Shown piece after piece: positions 27,790-36,106 of a stretch of 64,000 nt of DNA. Origin of the DNA: Aliiruegeria sabulilitoris (GTDB taxonomy: Bacteria > Pseudomonadota > Alphaproteobacteria > Rhodobacterales > Rhodobacteraceae). Location of the stretch: assembly GCF_001558155.1 (NCBI RefSeq), contig NZ_LOAS01000008.1:62001-126000 (forward strand). Reading direction: 5' to 3'. The notes beneath the pieces are model-generated. The model saw only the letters and a list, made by a program, of their open reading frames with translations, was not told where the DNA came from and ran no database searches. Each line of letters begins with the position of its first letter. Within the stretch, counting starts at the first letter, position 1. Position numbers and translations under genes: made by a program.

Positions 27790-28212
27790 ATGAACCAATC
27801 CCAGATCACCCTGATCCAGCAGAGCTACGCCAAACTCGTGCCGAGCAAGCAGCAGGCCGGCGAGATCTTCTATGCCAAGCTCTTCGAGATCGCCCCGGAG
27901 GTCCGCCCGCTCTTCAAGGAGAACGTGACCGAGCAGGCCGGCAAGCTGATGACGATGCTCGGCACCGTCGTGAACGGGCTGCGCGACCTGCACAAGGTCA
28001 CCCCCATCGCCCGGAAGATGGCCGTCGAGCATGTGGGCTACGGCGTGAAGCCTGCCCATTACGAGCCCGTCGGCGCCGCGCTGATCGCCACGCTCGAAGC
28101 CGGGCTGGGAGAGGATTTCACCCTCGAGACCCGCGAAGCCTGGGTCGAAGCCTACTCCATATTGTCCACCGCCATGATCGACGCCGCCAAAGCTCAAGGA
28201 GCCCCCGAATGA
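27790..28212 (+). CDS. Single-domain bacterial haemoglobin
   Basis: A 140-residue globin of the Vitreoscilla (VHb) type. The proximal haem histidine is His81 in KMAVEHVGYGVKPAHY, aligning with VHb His85; PEVRPLFKENV and the C-terminal EAWVEAYSILSTAMIDAA also match. It has no reductase domain, unlike flavohaemoglobins. Lying in the nitrate-assimilation operon and overlapping nirB by 4 bp, it may scavenge nitric oxide made as a by-product of nitrite reduction or support oxygen supply; this is inference. Similar small globins occur in nas operons of other bacteria. Confidence 0.9.
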   Translation: MNQSQITLIQQSYAKLVPSKQQAGEIFYAKLFEIAPEVRPLFKENVTEQAGKLMTMLGTVVNGLRDLHKVTPIARKMAVEHVGYGVKPAHYEPVGAALIATLEAGLGEDFTLETREAWVEAYSILSTAMIDAAKAQGAPE

Positions 28213-30656
28213 ACAGAAAGAAACTCGTGGTGATCGGCGCCGGAATGGCCTCCGGCCGCGCGCTCGAACATCTCTTTGCCGCCGAGCCCCATGGCTGGGA
28301 CGTGACGCTTTTCAACGCGGAGCCACGCGGCAACTATAACCGCATCATGCTCTCGCCGGTGCTCTCGGGTGAAAAGGCGTTCCCGGAGATCGTCACCCAT
28401 GATGATGCCTGGTATGAAGAACACGGCGTAACCTGCCGTTTTGGCGAAAAAGTTACAAAGATAGATCGCGCCGAGAAAACCGTTTCCGGGGAGGAAGGGG
28501 AGCCGGTGGCCTATGACAAGCTGCTTGTCGCCACCGGCTCCAACCCGTTCATCATCCCGCTACCCGGCCACGATCTCGACGGCGTCATCGCCTATCGCGA
28601 CCTCGAGGACACCAACGCCATGATCGACGCCGCCGCTGCCCCCGGCAGCAAGGCGGTGGTCATCGGCGGCGGGCTTCTCGGGCTCGAAGCCGCCGCCGGC
28701 CTCAAGCTGCGCGGCATGGATGTGACCGTCGTCCACCTGATGGGCCACCTCATGGAGCGCCAACTCGACGAGGCCGCCGGCTACTTGCTGCGCAAGGCGT
28801 TGCTGGACCGGGGCATCAAGGTGATGTGTTCTGCAAATTCCAAGCAAATCATTGGTGTAGACGGCAAAGTTAAAGCCCTGATGCTTGAGGACGGTACCGA
28901 GTTGCCCTGCGATATCCTCGTCATGGCCGTGGGCATCCGTCCCAATACCGGGCTTGCCGCCGAGGCCGGCCTCGCCACGGGCCGCGGCATCCATGTCGAT
29001 GACCACATGCTGACCTCCGACCCCGACGTGCTCGCCGTGGGCGAATGCGTCGAGCATAATGGCGCCGTGTTCGGCCTCGTGGCACCGCTCTATGACCAGG
29101 CCAAGGTCGTGGCGCAGACACTGATCGGCGAGACGGCCCATTTCGTGCCCAAGGAGGTGTCGACCAAGCTCAAGGTGACGGGCTGCGACCTGTTCTCCGC
29201 CGGCGATTTCGAGGCGGGCGAGGACCGCGAGGACATCGTCTTCCGCGATCCGGGCCGCGGCGTCTACAAGCGCCTGATCCTCAAGGACAACCGGATCATC
29301 GGCGCCGTCATGTATGGCGACACCGCCGACAGCTCCTGGTTCTTCGGCCTGATGAAGGACGAGCAAGACATCTCGGAGATGCGCGAAACCCTCATCTTCG
29401 GCCCCGCCTACCAGGGGGGCGAACCCCTGGACCCTATGGCGGCCGTTGCAGCCTTGCCGGCTGACGCAGAAATCTGTGGTTGCAACGGCGTTTCCAAGGG
29501 CGACATCGTCGCCGCGATCGAAGGCGGCGCCCTCGATCTGGCCGCCGTGCGCGCCAAGACCAAAGCGTCGGGCTCCTGCGGGACCTGCACCGGGCTGGTC
29601 GAACAGGTCCTCGGCGTCACGCTCGGCGACGATTTCGTCATCCCCGCCGCGCAGTCGATCTGCGGCTGCACCGAGCACAGCCACGAAGACGTCCGCCGTC
29701 TGATCAAGTCACAGGAGCTGAAGAGCCAGGCCGCGGTCTGGCAGGAGCTTGGTTGGAAGTCGAAAGACGGCTGCCATGTCTGCCGCCCGGCGATCAACTA
29801 CTACCTGCTGGCCGACTGGCCGCTGGAATACCGCGACGACCCGCAATCGCGCTTCATCAACGAACGCAAGCACGCCAATATCCAGAAAGACGGCACCTTC
29901 TCCGTCGTGCCGCGCATGTTCGGCGGCATGACCACTTCCGACGAGTTGCGCGCCATCGCGGACGCGGCAGACAAGTACAACGTGCCCACCATCCACGTCA
30001 CCGGCGGCCAGCGTATCGACCTGCTCGGTGTCAAGGGCGAGGACCTGCCCGCCATCTGGGCCGATCTGAACCGCGCCGGCATGGTCTCCGGTCACGCCTA
30101 TTCCAAGGGCCTGCGCACGGTCAAAACCTGCGTCGGCAAGGAGCACTGCCGCTTCGGCACGCAGGACAGCTCCGGCCTCGGCATCAAGCTCGAACAGAAG
30201 CTCTGGGGCGCATGGTCGCCACACAAGTTCAAGCTCGCCGTCTCCGGCTGCCCGCGCAATTGCGCGGAGGCCACCTGCAAGGATCTCGGCGTCGTCTGTG
30301 TCGATAGCGGCTACCAGATCGGCGTCGGCGGCGCGGCGGGCATGGATCTGCGCGAAACCGATGCACTGGCGCAGGTACCCACCGAAGCGGAGGCCATCGA
30401 CGTCACCGTGGCCTTCTACCAGCTCTACCGCGAGAACGCGAAATACCTAGACCGGCCCTATAAATGGATCGCCAAGGTCGGGCTGGACTGGGTCAAGAAA
30501 CGCGTCATCGACGACCTGGAAAACCGCAAGGCGCTGATCGAGCGTTTCGAACTTTCCCAGACCATCTACCAGAAGGACCCGTGGGCCGAGCACGCCAGTG
30601 AACGCGCAGACGCCTACCAGCCGCTGGCAAGCCTGAATCTTCAAGCTGCGGAATAG
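28209..30656 (+). CDS. nirB: NADH-dependent nitrite reductase, large subunit
   Basis: An 815-residue assimilatory nitrite reductase. The N-terminal FAD/NADH part has VVIGAGMASGRALE and VVIGGGLLGLEAAAGLKLRG. Then come BFD-type [2Fe-2S] cysteines (ICGCNGVSKGDIV, SGSCGTCTGLVEQ) and a second cysteine cluster (ICGCTEHSHE, GCHVCRPAINYY). The sirohaem-[4Fe-4S] ligands are TCVGKEHCRFGT and GCPRNCAEATCKD. Known reaction: six-electron reduction of nitrite to ammonium in the cytoplasm. It overlaps the globin by 4 bp and is followed by nirD after 94 bp. Confidence 0.96.
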   Translation: MNRKKLVVIGAGMASGRALEHLFAAEPHGWDVTLFNAEPRGNYNRIMLSPVLSGEKAFPEIVTHDDAWYEEHGVTCRFGEKVTKIDRAEKTVSGEEGEPVAYDKLLVATGSNPFIIPLPGHDLDGVIAYRDLEDTNAMIDAAAAPGSKAVVIGGGLLGLEAAAGLKLRGMDVTVVHLMGHLMERQLDEAAGYLLRKALLDRGIKVMCSANSKQIIGVDGKVKALMLEDGTELPCDILVMAVGIRPNTGLAAEAGLATGRGIHVDDHMLTSDPDVLAVGECVEHNGAVFGLVAPLYDQAKVVAQTLIGETAHFVPKEVSTKLKVTGCDLFSAGDFEAGEDREDIVFRDPGRGVYKRLILKDNRIIGAVMYGDTADSSWFFGLMKDEQDISEMRETLIFGPAYQGGEPLDPMAAVAALPADAEICGCNGVSKGDIVAAIEGGALDLAAVRAKTKASGSCGTCTGLVEQVLGVTLGDDFVIPAAQSICGCTEHSHEDVRRLIKSQELKSQAAVWQELGWKSKDGCHVCRPAINYYLLADWPLEYRDDPQSRFINERKHANIQKDGTFSVVPRMFGGMTTSDELRAIADAADKYNVPTIHVTGGQRIDLLGVKGEDLPAIWADLNRAGMVSGHAYSKGLRTVKTCVGKEHCRFGTQDSSGLGIKLEQKLWGAWSPHKFKLAVSGCPRNCAEATCKDLGVVCVDSGYQIGVGGAAGMDLRETDALAQVPTEAEAIDVTVAFYQLYRENAKYLDRPYKWIAKVGLDWVKKRVIDDLENRKALIERFELSQTIYQKDPWAEHASERADAYQPLASLNLQAAE

Positions 30657-30750
30657 CCATCATCTGTTCGGAAATATCCTCGGGGGGCGCGCGGCTTGCC
30701 GCGCGGGGGGCAGACAGCCCCCTCCCCGCCCAGACACAAGGAACCGCCCC
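30657..30750. repeat. nirB-nirD spacer with dispersed motif and GC hairpin
   Basis: It holds ATCTGTTCGGAAATATCCTC at 30662-30681, nearly identical to 49022-49041, followed by an 8-bp hairpin CGCGCGGC-TT-GCCGCGCG (30688-30705) and GGGGGGC/GCCCCC segments. Being inside an operon, it is not expected to terminate fully. Confidence 0.55.
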
Positions 30751-31086
30751 ATGACCACCTGGATCGATATCGGCGCGCTTGACGACATCCCCAACCGCGG
30801 CGCGCGCGTGGTGAAAACCGCCCTCGGTTGCGTCGCCATCTTCCGCACCGGCGAGGATCAGGTCTTCGCCCTCCAAGACCGCTGCCCGCACAAGGGCGGC
30901 CCGCTCTCCGAAGGCATCGTGCACGGCGCCTCCGTGACCTGCCCCTTGCATAACTGGGTCTTTAGCCTGGAAACGGGCCTCGCCCAGGGCCCCGACGAGG
31001 GCTCGGTCCCCACCTACCCTACCCGCATCGAACAGGGGCGCATCCTGCTCGACGCCGCCCAACTGGCAAATCGGAGCGCCGCGTGA
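30751..31086 (+). CDS. nirD: Nitrite reductase small subunit, Rieske type
   Basis: A 111-residue Rieske-fold protein with a complete [2Fe-2S] ligand set: DRCPHKGGPLSEG (Cys, His) and VTCPLHNWVFS (Cys, His). Many NirD proteins, including that of E. coli, lack these ligands, so this subunit probably carries a cluster. Known role: partner of NirB, needed for activity. It is 94 bp after nirB and overlaps the nasA start by 1 bp. Confidence 0.9.
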   Translation: MTTWIDIGALDDIPNRGARVVKTALGCVAIFRTGEDQVFALQDRCPHKGGPLSEGIVHGASVTCPLHNWVFSLETGLAQGPDEGSVPTYPTRIEQGRILLDAAQLANRSAA

Positions 31087-33761
31087 TGATGGACGGCTCC
31101 ACCCGCCCCGCGAAGCTGCTGCAGGTCGAGGGGCGCCTCGCCACCTGCACGACCTGCCCCTATTGCGGGGTCGGCTGCGGCGTCAATGCCGTTCCGGACG
31201 GTCTTGGCGGGCTGACCATCACCGCCGACAAGACCCACCCGGCCAATGCGGGTCGTCTCTGCTCCAAGGGCACCGCGCTCGGCGAGACCACCGCGCTCGA
31301 CGACCGCTTGCTCACCCCGCGCATCCATGGCCGCGAGGCCGGCTGGTCCGACGCGCTCGACCTGGTGGCGACGAAATTCCGCAAGACAATCGAAAAGCAC
31401 GGCCCTGACTCTGTCGCCTTTTACGTCTCCGGCCAGCTTTTGACCGAGGATTACTACGTCGCCAACAAGCTGATGAAGGGCTTCATCGGCTCGGCCAATA
31501 TCGACACCAATTCGCGCCTTTGCATGGCCTCCTCTGTGGCCGGTCACCGCCGCGCCTTTGGCACCGATACCGTGCCCGGCCTCTACGAGGACCTCGATCA
31601 GGCCGACCTCGTGGTGCTCACCGGCTCCAACCTCGCCTGGTGCCACCCGGTGCTGTTCCAGCGTCTCGTTGCGGCGAAAAAGGCCAACCCTGCACTCAGA
31701 ATCGTCAATATCGACCCCCGCCGCACCGCCACCTCCGAATTGGCCGATATCCACCTCGCCATCGCACCCGGTGGCGATGTCGCGCTCTTTAACGCGCTGC
31801 TCGCCTATCTCGCCGATACCAACCGGCTCGACCATGCCTATATCGCGGCCCATGTGAACGGCCTCAGCGAGGCACTGGCCACTGCCCGCGCCGACGATCC
31901 CGCCGCCTCTGGTCTCTCGGAGGAAGCGATCGCCGGTTTCTGCGCCCTCTGGGCCAGCACGAAAAAGGTGGTCACGATCTATTCGCAGGGCGTCAATCAA
32001 TCGAGTTCAGGCAGCGACAAGGTCAATGCGATCCTCAATTGCCACCTTGGCTCGGGCCGCATCGGCAAACCCGGCATGGGGCCCTTCTCGGTCACCGGCC
32101 AGCCCAACGCCATGGGCGGGCGCGAAGTCGGAGGGCTGGCAAACATGCTCGCCTGTCACCTCGACATCGAAAATGCCGAGCACCGCGCCACGGTAAAGGA
32201 ATTCTGGGACGCGCCGGCCATGCCCGAGGGTCCCGGCCTCAAGGCGGTGGACATGTTCCGCGCCGTCGAGGAGGGCCGGATCAAGGCGCTCTGGATCATG
32301 TGCACCAACCCGGCCGTCTCCATGCCGGAGGCCGACCGCGTCGCCGCCGCCATCGAGTCCTGCGATTTCACCGTCGTCTCCGACCTGACGGCCCAGACCG
32401 ACACCGCCCGGCTCGCCGACGTTCTGCTGCCCGCCACCGGCTGGGCTGAAAAGGACGGCACGGTGACCAATTCCGAGCGCTGCATCTCGCGCCAGCGCGC
32501 CATCCTGCCGCCGCCGGGAGCCGCGCGCCATGACTGGCGTATCCTCTGCGACGTGGCCGAGCGGATGGGCTTTGGCGCCGCGTTCGATTTCGCCTCCCCC
32601 GCCGAGATCTTCCGCGAATATGCTGCGCTCTCCGGCCTCGCGGGCAAGCTCGGGCGCGATTTCGACATCTCGGATCTGAGCAACATGTCCGACCGGGACT
32701 ACGACGCGCTGGAGCCCTTCCACTGGCCCCGCGCCGGGGACCGCCAGGGCGGGCGCTTCTTCGCCGAGGGCGGCTTCTATCATCCCGACGGCAAGGCAAG
32801 GATGCTCGCTGTTACCCACCGCGCCCCGGCCTCGCGGCCCTGCCCGGACTACCCGTTCCGTCTCAATACCGGGCGCGTGCGCGATCACTGGCACACGATG
32901 ACCCGCACCGCGAAATCGCCGCGCCTCAGCCAGCATATCGCCGAGCCCTATCTTGAGATTCACCCCGCGGACGCCGCCGAACTGCGCCTTGCCCCGGCCT
33001 TCATCGCCGAGGTGAGCAGCCGTCATGGCCGCGCCCTGCTGCGGGTGCTGATCTCCGAGCGGGTGCAACGGGGCCAGGTCTTCGCACCCATGCACTGGAC
33101 CGGCGAGACCGCGCCCTGCGGCCGCGTCGATGCGCTGGTCGCTGCCAATACCGACCCTGTCTCCGGACAGCCCGAGAGCAAGTCCTCCACCGTCGCCATT
33201 CGCCCAATGGCAGCCGCCTGGTACGGCTTCGCGCTCTCGAACCGAGAGTTCCGCCCCCAGACCGATTACTGGGCCCGCGCCCGCACGCGCGGCGGCTGGC
33301 GGGCCGAGCTTGCCTCTGCCGAGGCCCCCGCCGATTGGAACGATGCGGCGCGGGCGCTGTTCGGTCTCGGACAGAAGGCCACCGCGGTCAGCATGATCGA
33401 TCCCGCCCACTGCGCCGCGCGGATCGCCTTCCTCGAAGAAGGCCGTCTGGTTGCAGCGCTCTATGCCGGCCCCGAACCGGTTGGCGTCTCGCGCAGTTTT
33501 CTCGCCGGGATGATCGGGGAGGACACCAGCGCCGAGATTCTCTCCGGCCGCCCCGGCGCCGAACGCCCCGATCCCGGCCCCACGGTCTGCGCCTGTTTCG
33601 ATGTCGGCCAGAACACGATCCTGGAGGCGATCCGGAGCCAGCGGCTGAGCAGCGTCGAGCAGATTGGCGCGGCGCTTCAGGCCGGCTCCAATTGCGGCTC
33701 CTGCAAGCCCGAACTTCAGGCCCTGCTCGCCGCCGCAACAACGCCCGTGGCCGCGGAATGA
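31086..33761 (+). CDS. nasA: Assimilatory nitrate reductase, catalytic subunit
   Basis: An 891-residue molybdopterin oxidoreductase. The N-terminal [4Fe-4S] motif is TTCPYCGVGCGV with a later LCSKGTALGE; the Mo-bis-MGD domain follows (SNLAWCHPVLFQRL, NIDPRRTATSELADIHLAI, GVNQSSSGSDKVNAILNCHLG). At the C-terminus is a BFD-like [2Fe-2S] domain, VCACFDVGQNTI and GSNCGSCKPELQALL, as in Klebsiella NasA. Known reaction: nitrate to nitrite in the cytoplasm. No separate NasC-type reductase or ferredoxin is encoded here, so the electron donor is open. GGAG at 31073 favours the ATG at 31086; a GTG at 31083 is possible. Confidence 0.95.
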   Translation: MMDGSTRPAKLLQVEGRLATCTTCPYCGVGCGVNAVPDGLGGLTITADKTHPANAGRLCSKGTALGETTALDDRLLTPRIHGREAGWSDALDLVATKFRKTIEKHGPDSVAFYVSGQLLTEDYYVANKLMKGFIGSANIDTNSRLCMASSVAGHRRAFGTDTVPGLYEDLDQADLVVLTGSNLAWCHPVLFQRLVAAKKANPALRIVNIDPRRTATSELADIHLAIAPGGDVALFNALLAYLADTNRLDHAYIAAHVNGLSEALATARADDPAASGLSEEAIAGFCALWASTKKVVTIYSQGVNQSSSGSDKVNAILNCHLGSGRIGKPGMGPFSVTGQPNAMGGREVGGLANMLACHLDIENAEHRATVKEFWDAPAMPEGPGLKAVDMFRAVEEGRIKALWIMCTNPAVSMPEADRVAAAIESCDFTVVSDLTAQTDTARLADVLLPATGWAEKDGTVTNSERCISRQRAILPPPGAARHDWRILCDVAERMGFGAAFDFASPAEIFREYAALSGLAGKLGRDFDISDLSNMSDRDYDALEPFHWPRAGDRQGGRFFAEGGFYHPDGKARMLAVTHRAPASRPCPDYPFRLNTGRVRDHWHTMTRTAKSPRLSQHIAEPYLEIHPADAAELRLAPAFIAEVSSRHGRALLRVLISERVQRGQVFAPMHWTGETAPCGRVDALVAANTDPVSGQPESKSSTVAIRPMAAAWYGFALSNREFRPQTDYWARARTRGGWRAELASAEAPADWNDAARALFGLGQKATAVSMIDPAHCAARIAFLEEGRLVAALYAGPEPVGVSRSFLAGMIGEDTSAEILSGRPGAERPDPGPTVCACFDVGQNTILEAIRSQRLSSVEQIGAALQAGSNCGSCKPELQALLAAATTPVAAE

Positions 33762-34762
33762 GCCTGCGGGAATATGTCCGCGCCATGGGGCGTGGTCCCA
33801 GCCGGGGCCGGTCGCTGAGCGCGGCGGAGGCCGAAGACGCGATGGCGCAGATCCTCGCTGGCACCGCCGCCCCCGAGGCCGTTGGGGCGCTGCTGATGCT
33901 CATGCGCTATCGCGGCGAGACGCCGGAGGAGCTGGCCGGTTTCACCCTTGCGCTGCGCGCCACCCTGCCCGACTGGTCCAGCCCCGCACCCGCGCTGGAC
34001 TGGCCGAGCTTTGCCGCCGGACGCACGCGCGGCCTGCCGTGGTTCCTGCTCTCGGCGCGGCTTCTGGCCGAGGCCGGGCATCCGGTGCTGCTGCATGGCT
34101 GGAACTCGCACCAGGGCGTCGCGGCCTCGGTCACCGGTGCGCTGGCCCATGCCGGCATCCGGCAGGCAAAGAGCCTATGCGACGCCGGGCAGATCATTGC
34201 CGACACCGGCATCGCCTATCTCTCGCTCGCCGACTACGCGCCAAGGGCGCTGGAACTGCTGCAATTGCGCGACGTGCTCGGCCTGCGCTCAGCGGTCAAT
34301 ACCGTGTTGCGGTTGGTCAACCCCGCGGGCGCCCCGGCCTCTGTTCAGGGCGTCTTCCACCCGCCCTACCTGGCGCTGCAATCGGAGGCCGCGCTGCTGC
34401 TCGGGCTGCAAGGCTCCTGTGTGATCAAGGGCGGCGGTGGCGAATTCGAGCGCAACCCGGCCAAATCCCTGCCGCTCTCGGGCATTTGCGCGGGCGCCCT
34501 GCGGGAAGGCATGCCCCCGGCCCTGCTATCCGAGACCCATGCCCGCCTCGCCGACGGGCCACAGCTTTCCACCTCGCCCGACGCGCTGGCAGCACTATGG
34601 TCGGGCGACGCGGAGGACAGTTTCGCCGAAGCCATCGTCACCGGCACCGCCGCACTCGCCCTGTTGACGATGGGCCGCGCCGCCTCGCCCGCCGAGGCCG
34701 ATGCACAAGCCCAGGCCCTCTGGGCCGCCCGCGCCCTTGCAACCGAAAGGACCGCCCTGTGA
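33758..34762 (+). CDS. TrpD2/YbiB-like glycosyltransferase-family protein
   Basis: A 334-residue protein resembling anthranilate phosphoribosyltransferase (TrpD), particularly the TrpD2/YbiB branch: an N-terminal helical domain with AEDAMAQILAGTAAPEAVGALLMLMRYRGET, then DWPSFAAGRTRGLPWFLLSARLLAEAGHPVLLHGWNSHQG and DTGIAYLSLADYAPRALELLQLRDVLGLRS. The GTGGD motif of true TrpD is absent, so tryptophan synthesis is unlikely; E. coli YbiB binds nucleic acid. It overlaps nasA and cysG by 4 bp on each side, so it is firmly part of the nitrate operon, for reasons unknown. Confidence 0.82.
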   Translation: MSLREYVRAMGRGPSRGRSLSAAEAEDAMAQILAGTAAPEAVGALLMLMRYRGETPEELAGFTLALRATLPDWSSPAPALDWPSFAAGRTRGLPWFLLSARLLAEAGHPVLLHGWNSHQGVAASVTGALAHAGIRQAKSLCDAGQIIADTGIAYLSLADYAPRALELLQLRDVLGLRSAVNTVLRLVNPAGAPASVQGVFHPPYLALQSEAALLLGLQGSCVIKGGGGEFERNPAKSLPLSGICAGALREGMPPALLSETHARLADGPQLSTSPDALAALWSGDAEDSFAEAIVTGTAALALLTMGRAASPAEADAQAQALWAARALATERTAL

Positions 34763-35808
34763 AGACGTTCCCCATGTTCCTCAAAATGCAGGACCGCCGC
34801 GTTGTCATCGCCGGCGGCGGCGAGCAGGCGGCCCAGAAGGCCCGGCTCATGCTCAAGACCGAGGCAGAGATCGTGTTGCTCTCGCAGGAGCTTGACGAGG
34901 AGTTGCAGGATCTCGTCGCCACCGGCCGCGCCCGCCACGACACCGGCGCCCCCGGTGTCAGGAGCTTCTACGGCGCCGCGCTGGTCTTCATCGCGACGGG
35001 GTGCGTGGGGCTGGACGCGGCGCTGCAAGCGTTGGCCAAGGAAGCCGGCGTGCTGGTGAATGTCGTCGACCAGCCCGATCTCTGCGATGCCTACACCCCG
35101 TCCATTGTCGACCGCGACCCGGTCGTGGTGGCCATCGGCACCGAAGGCAATGCACCGGTTCTGGGCCGCATGATCAAGACCCAGGTGGAGGAGCTGCTGG
35201 AGCCGCGCCTTGGCGACATGGCGCGGCTGGCCGGCCGTCTGCGCGAGGCGGTGGCCCATCACGTCGCGCCCGAGGCGCGGCGCGGTTTCTGGCGCTGGAT
35301 GTTCGCGGGCGAGCCGCGGCGGCTTCACGCCCGTGGCTCCGAGCACCGGGCGGCACGGCTTCTCAAGCAGGCGATTGCCGAGGGGCACGACCCACAGACC
35401 CGTCGCAAGGGCGCAGTCAGCCTTGTCGGCGCCGGCCCCGGCGATGCCGATCTGCTGACCCTTCGGGCCGTGCAGCGCCTGCAGGAGGCCGACATCATTT
35501 TCGTCGCCCCCGAGGTCGCGCCGGCCATTCTCGAACAGGCGCGCCGCGATGCCGAGCGCGTGCATCTTCCCGAGCCGGGTGCCGCGCTGGCTTGGCCCCG
35601 GGAACGGTTGGAGCAACGCATTGCGACCGAAGCGCGGCATGGGCGCAGCGTCGTCTACCTGCTGGCCGACACGCCGGGCATGGCGCAATTCGAGCCGTTC
35701 GAGGCGCTTGATGAGGAAGGCATCCTTGTCGAACGTGTCCCCGGCGCAATGGCCATTGACGCCTTCCCGGCGGGTCTCGGATCCGGGCAGAGATCCGCGG
35801 CGTTTTGA
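34759..35808 (+). CDS. cysG: CysG-type sirohaem synthase with truncated methyltransferase domain
   Basis: A 349-residue protein; E. coli CysG has 457. The N-terminal half (1-205) is the precorrin-2 dehydrogenase/sirohydrochlorin ferrochelatase: VVIAGGGEQAAQKARLML, NVVDQPDLCDAYTPSIVDRDP with Asp104 at the expected catalytic place, and GNAPVLGRMIKTQ. The C-terminal part opens as a uroporphyrinogen methyltransferase (VSLVGAGPGDADLLTLRAVQRLQEAD, 220-245) but ends about 110 residues early, and the SAM-binding GGDPxxFGRG motif is replaced by LADTPGMAQFEP (302-313). It likely finishes sirohaem but cannot methylate. GTG start overlaps the upstream stop. Confidence 0.88.
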   Translation: MKTFPMFLKMQDRRVVIAGGGEQAAQKARLMLKTEAEIVLLSQELDEELQDLVATGRARHDTGAPGVRSFYGAALVFIATGCVGLDAALQALAKEAGVLVNVVDQPDLCDAYTPSIVDRDPVVVAIGTEGNAPVLGRMIKTQVEELLEPRLGDMARLAGRLREAVAHHVAPEARRGFWRWMFAGEPRRLHARGSEHRAARLLKQAIAEGHDPQTRRKGAVSLVGAGPGDADLLTLRAVQRLQEADIIFVAPEVAPAILEQARRDAERVHLPEPGAALAWPRERLEQRIATEARHGRSVVYLLADTPGMAQFEPFEALDEEGILVERVPGAMAIDAFPAGLGSGQRSAAF

Positions 35809-35861
35809 CCCCGCGCGTTTCCGTGCTACCCTTACGTCACGCACGAACAGGGAGATTCAGA

Positions 35862-36026
35862 ATGCATTTGAAAGCTATTGCCGCCGCCTTCCTTCTTGGC
35901 CTGCTGCCCGCCGCCGCGCTGGCGGAATGCAGTTGGGAGCACCGCGACCAGAGCGTCAGCCAATGCCCGGACGGACATGTCTATGACGGCACCTCGGGCG
36001 CCTGTGTAAAGCAGACAACGAGCTGA
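35862..36026 (+). CDS. Small exported cysteine-containing protein
   Basis: A 54-residue protein with a clear signal peptide (LKAIAAAFLLGLLPAAALA) and a mature part of about 34 residues containing three cysteines (ECSWEH, SQCPDGHVYD, GACVKQ). Spacing resembles short chitin-binding-like or other disulfide-rich periplasmic peptides common in Rhodobacterales. GGGAG lies before the ATG at 35862. It is 53 bp after cysG but has no functional link that I can see. Confidence 0.7.
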   Translation: MHLKAIAAAFLLGLLPAAALAECSWEHRDQSVSQCPDGHVYDGTSGACVKQTTS

Positions 36027-36106
36027 TTTCCATCGGTCTCGCGGTGCCCCCGCGAGGCCGGTAACGCCGCTTTAAGAACGATCACGATACCCTGCTGTCC
36101 AAGGAC

